7,380 nt of DNA from an uncultured Elioraea sp. (GTDB lineage: Bacteria > Pseudomonadota > Alphaproteobacteria > Acetobacterales > Acetobacteraceae). Of this stretch, positions 5,438-7,380 are shown piece after piece. The translations under genes and the position numbers were made by a program. The stretch covers positions 1-7,380 of the forward strand of contig CALKJX010000076.1 in assembly GCA_937995555.1 (NCBI GenBank), in the 5' to 3' direction. Every line of letters starts with the position of its first letter. Position 1 is the stretch's first letter. The notes beneath the pieces were generated by a model that was given only the letters and a program-made list of their open reading frames with translations, did not search any database and was not told the origin of the DNA.

Positions 5438-7380
5438 CTACGCCGCCCGCTTCGCCTCCCGGCGCCATTGCGTCAGCAGGAACTCGGTGTAGCCGTTCGG
5501 CTGCAGCCGGCCCTTGAACACCAAGTCGCACGCGGCGCGGAACGCCGCACCGTCGAAACCGGGCGCCATCGGGCGGTAGGCCGGATCGCCCGCATTCTGC
5601 CGATCCACCACCGCCGCCATGCGCTTGAGCGTCTCCATCACCTGCGCCTCGCTCACCACACCATGCAGCAGCCAGTTCGCGATGTGCTGCGACGATATCC
5701 GCAGCGTCGCCCGGTCCTCCATCAGCCCCACGTCGTTGATGTCCGGCACCTTCGAGCAGCCCACGCCCTGGTCTATCCAGCGCACCACGTAGCCGAGGAT
5801 GCCCTGGCAGTTGTTGTCGAGCTCCGCCTGGAGGTCGGCGGGGTTCCAGTTCGGCCGGTCCGCCACCGGGAAGGTCAGCAGGTCGCCGAGCTTCGCGCGC
5901 GGTCCTCCCTTCGCGATCTCCGCCTGGCGCGCCGCCACATCCACCTCGTGGTAGTGCAGCGCATGCAGCGTCGCCGCGGTGGGCGAGGGCACCCACGCCG
6001 TGTTCGCTCCCGCCTTCGGATGCCCGATCTTCTGCTTCAGCATCTCGGCCATCCGATCCGGCATCGCCCACATGCCCTTGCCGATCTGCGCATGACCCGG
6101 CAGCCCGCAGGCGAGCCCGACATCGACGTTGTTGTCCTCATAGGCCGCGATCCAGGGCGTCGCCTTCATGTCGTTCTTGCGGATCATCGCGCCCGCCTCG
6201 ATCGAGGTATGGATCTCGTCGCCGGTGCGATCGAGGAAGCCGGTGTTGATGAACACCACCCGGTCGGGCACCTCGGCGATGCAGGCGGCGAGGTTGAGCG
6301 TGGTGCGCCGCTCCTCGTCCATGATCCCCATCTTCAGCGTGTAGCGATCGAGCCCGAGCAGGTCCTCGACGCGCGCGAACAGCGCGTCCGCCCACGCCAC
6401 CTCTTCCGGCCCGTGCATCTTCGGCTTGACGATGTAGACCGAGCCCGTGCGGCTGTTGCGCACACGGCCGAGACCCTTGAGGTCGTGCAGCGCGACCAGG
6501 CTCGTCACCGCGCAGTCGAGGATCGTCTCGGGCGTCTCGTTCCCGTCGGCGTCCAGCACGGCATCGGTCATCATGTGATGGCCGACATTGCGCACCAGCA
6601 TCAGGCTGCGGCCGTGCAGCGTCACGGCCCCGCCCGACAGCGCCGTCCAGCTCCGATCGGGGTTCAGACGGCGTTCGATCATCCGCCCGCCCTTCGGGAA
6701 GGTCGCGGCCAGCTTGCCCGTCATGAGCCCGAGCCAGTTGCGGTACACATCCACCTTGTCGGCCGCATCGACCGCCGCGACCGAATCCTCGCAGTCCTGG
6801 ATGGTCGTGACCGCGCTCTCCAGCACGACGTCCGCCACCCCCGCCGGGTCGTCCTTGCCGATCATGTGGCCGCGGTCGATGACGATCTCGATGTGCAGGC
6901 CGTGATGGCGGAGCAGCACCGACGATGGCGCGGCCGCATCGCCCGCGTAGCCGACGCACTGCGACGGGTCGCGCAGGCCCGTCCTCGCCCCGCCCTTCAG
7001 CGTGACCGCGAGCGCGCCGTCGGCGATCGCGTAGGCGGTCGCGTCCGCGTGGCTGCCGCTCGCGAGCGGTGCCGCCTGGTCCAGCACCGCGCGTGCCTTG
7101 GCGATCACCATCGCCCCGCGCGCCGGATCGTAGCCCTGTGCGGACGGATCGACCGGCGCGAGCGCGTCCGTGCCGTAGAGCGCGTCATAGAGGCTGCCCC
7201 AGCGGGCGTTCGCCGCGTTCAGGGCGTAGCGCGCGTTCGACACCGGCACGACGAGCTGCGGCCCGGCGATGCGCGCGATCTCGTCGTCCACATGGGCCGT
7301 GCGCACCTTGAAGGGGGCGGGCGCGGGCAGCAGGTAGCCGATCTCGCGCAGGAACGCCTCGTAGGCCGCCGGGTCGTGCG
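5438..7380 (-). CDS. glcB: Malate synthase G (5' partial, cut by the right edge)
   Basis: This enzyme condenses glyoxylate with acetyl-CoA to give malate and CoA, the second step of the glyoxylate shunt and the outlet of glycolate use; it is cytoplasmic and Mg-dependent. The frame runs open through the right edge, with 646 complete visible codons. The GTG at 7306 is internal, because the 24 codons before it (DPAAYEAFLREIGYLLPAP region) are also malate-synthase-like. By homologue numbering about 70-80 N-terminal residues are missing, giving roughly 720 in all. In visible numbering, RNVGHH carries the likely catalytic Arg (R263). The Mg ligands are E355 in MDEERRT (nt 6314-6316) and D383 in GFLDRTGDE (nt 6230-6232), 28 apart as in known enzymes. 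GCSKVPDIND holds C541, and D555 in LMEDRATLR (nt 5714-5716) is the expected catalytic base. Nothing is broken. It converges on the ABC1 gene and is its own unit; its promoter is outside the window. Confidence 0.97.
   Translation of the reverse strand, partial: HDPAAYEAFLREIGYLLPAPAPFKVRTAHVDDEIARIAGPQLVVPVSNARYALNAANARWGSLYDALYGTDALAPVDPSAQGYDPARGAMVIAKARAVLDQAAPLASGSHADATAYAIADGALAVTLKGGARTGLRDPSQCVGYAGDAAAPSSVLLRHHGLHIEIVIDRGHMIGKDDPAGVADVVLESAVTTIQDCEDSVAAVDAADKVDVYRNWLGLMTGKLAATFPKGGRMIERRLNPDRSWTALSGGAVTLHGRSLMLVRNVGHHMMTDAVLDADGNETPETILDCAVTSLVALHDLKGLGRVRNSRTGSVYIVKPKMHGPEEVAWADALFARVEDLLGLDRYTLKMGIMDEERRTTLNLAACIAEVPDRVVFINTGFLDRTGDEIHTSIEAGAMIRKNDMKATPWIAAYEDNNVDVGLACGLPGHAQIGKGMWAMPDRMAEMLKQKIGHPKAGANTAWVPSPTAATLHALHYHEVDVAARQAEIAKGGPRAKLGDLLTFPVADRPNWNPADLQAELDNNCQGILGYVVRWIDQGVGCSKVPDINDVGLMEDRATLRISSQHIANWLLHGVVSEAQVMETLKRMAAVVDRQNAGDPAYRPMAPGFDGAAFRAACDLVFKGRLQPNGYTEFLLTQWRREAKRAA

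Noticed and set aside
3807..6071. Open frame of 754 codons on the - strand across the peptidase, kinase and malate synthase genes
   Set aside because: It lies antisense to two genes and out of frame with glcB, each of which has full catalytic motifs; its translation is low-complexity Arg/Ala/Gly/His-rich. High GC with few stop codons explains it.
7304..7306. GTG as the start of malate synthase
   Set aside because: The frame stays open and homologous to malate synthase G up to the right edge, so this GTG codes an internal Val.
1..7380. CRISPR arrays, tRNA/rRNA genes, insertion sequences, phage or defence genes
   Set aside because: I saw no spaced direct repeats, no cloverleaf, and no transposase, integrase or nuclease motifs; the space is almost fully used by ordinary metabolic genes.

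Overview
The window is about 7.4 kb of very GC-rich DNA, with strong G/C preference at third codon positions and two GTG starts. All four well-identified genes are ordinary core or metabolic genes. Gene content, GTG starts and composition fit a high-GC alphaproteobacterium. Acetobacteraceae/Rhodospirillales is my best guess, based mainly on the style of the proteins and of the double-hairpin spacer. That assignment is an inference, not something the sequence proves.

Layout from left to right. (1) Bases 1-211 hold the last 69 codons of a small, unidentified + strand protein. (2) Bases 212-376 are a convergent spacer with two abutting hairpins. (3) Bases 377-2086 on the - strand encode an AMP-forming long-chain acyl-CoA synthetase. 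(4) An 89-base divergent spacer follows, carrying ribosome binding sites for the genes on both sides. (5) Bases 2176-3999 on the + strand encode an M3-family zinc oligoendopeptidase F. (6) Bases 3999-5369 on the + strand encode an ABC1/AarF/UbiB-family atypical kinase, coupled to the peptidase by a TGATG stop/start overlap. (7) Bases 5370-5437 are a second convergent spacer holding two perfect hairpins in tandem. (8) Bases 5438 to the right edge on the - strand encode malate synthase G (glcB), cut by the window before its start codon.

The acyl-CoA synthetase activates fatty acids for beta-oxidation or lipid synthesis. Malate synthase G condenses glyoxylate with acetyl-CoA. Both therefore touch acetyl-CoA metabolism, but they are separate transcription units and nothing here shows they are co-regulated. 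The only operon visible is the peptidase-kinase pair. ABC1 proteins are linked to ubiquinone/isoprenoid-lipid metabolism in other organisms, but no quinone gene is present in this window.

I found no mobile element, CRISPR array, tRNA, rRNA, phage gene or defence-system gene, and no convincing new system. The points most worth a second look are the tandem-hairpin spacer (possibly a dispersed repeat family), the KxGQ-to-KVAQ change in the ABC1 kinase, the peptidase-kinase coupling, and a non-canonical P-loop in the acyl-CoA synthetase.
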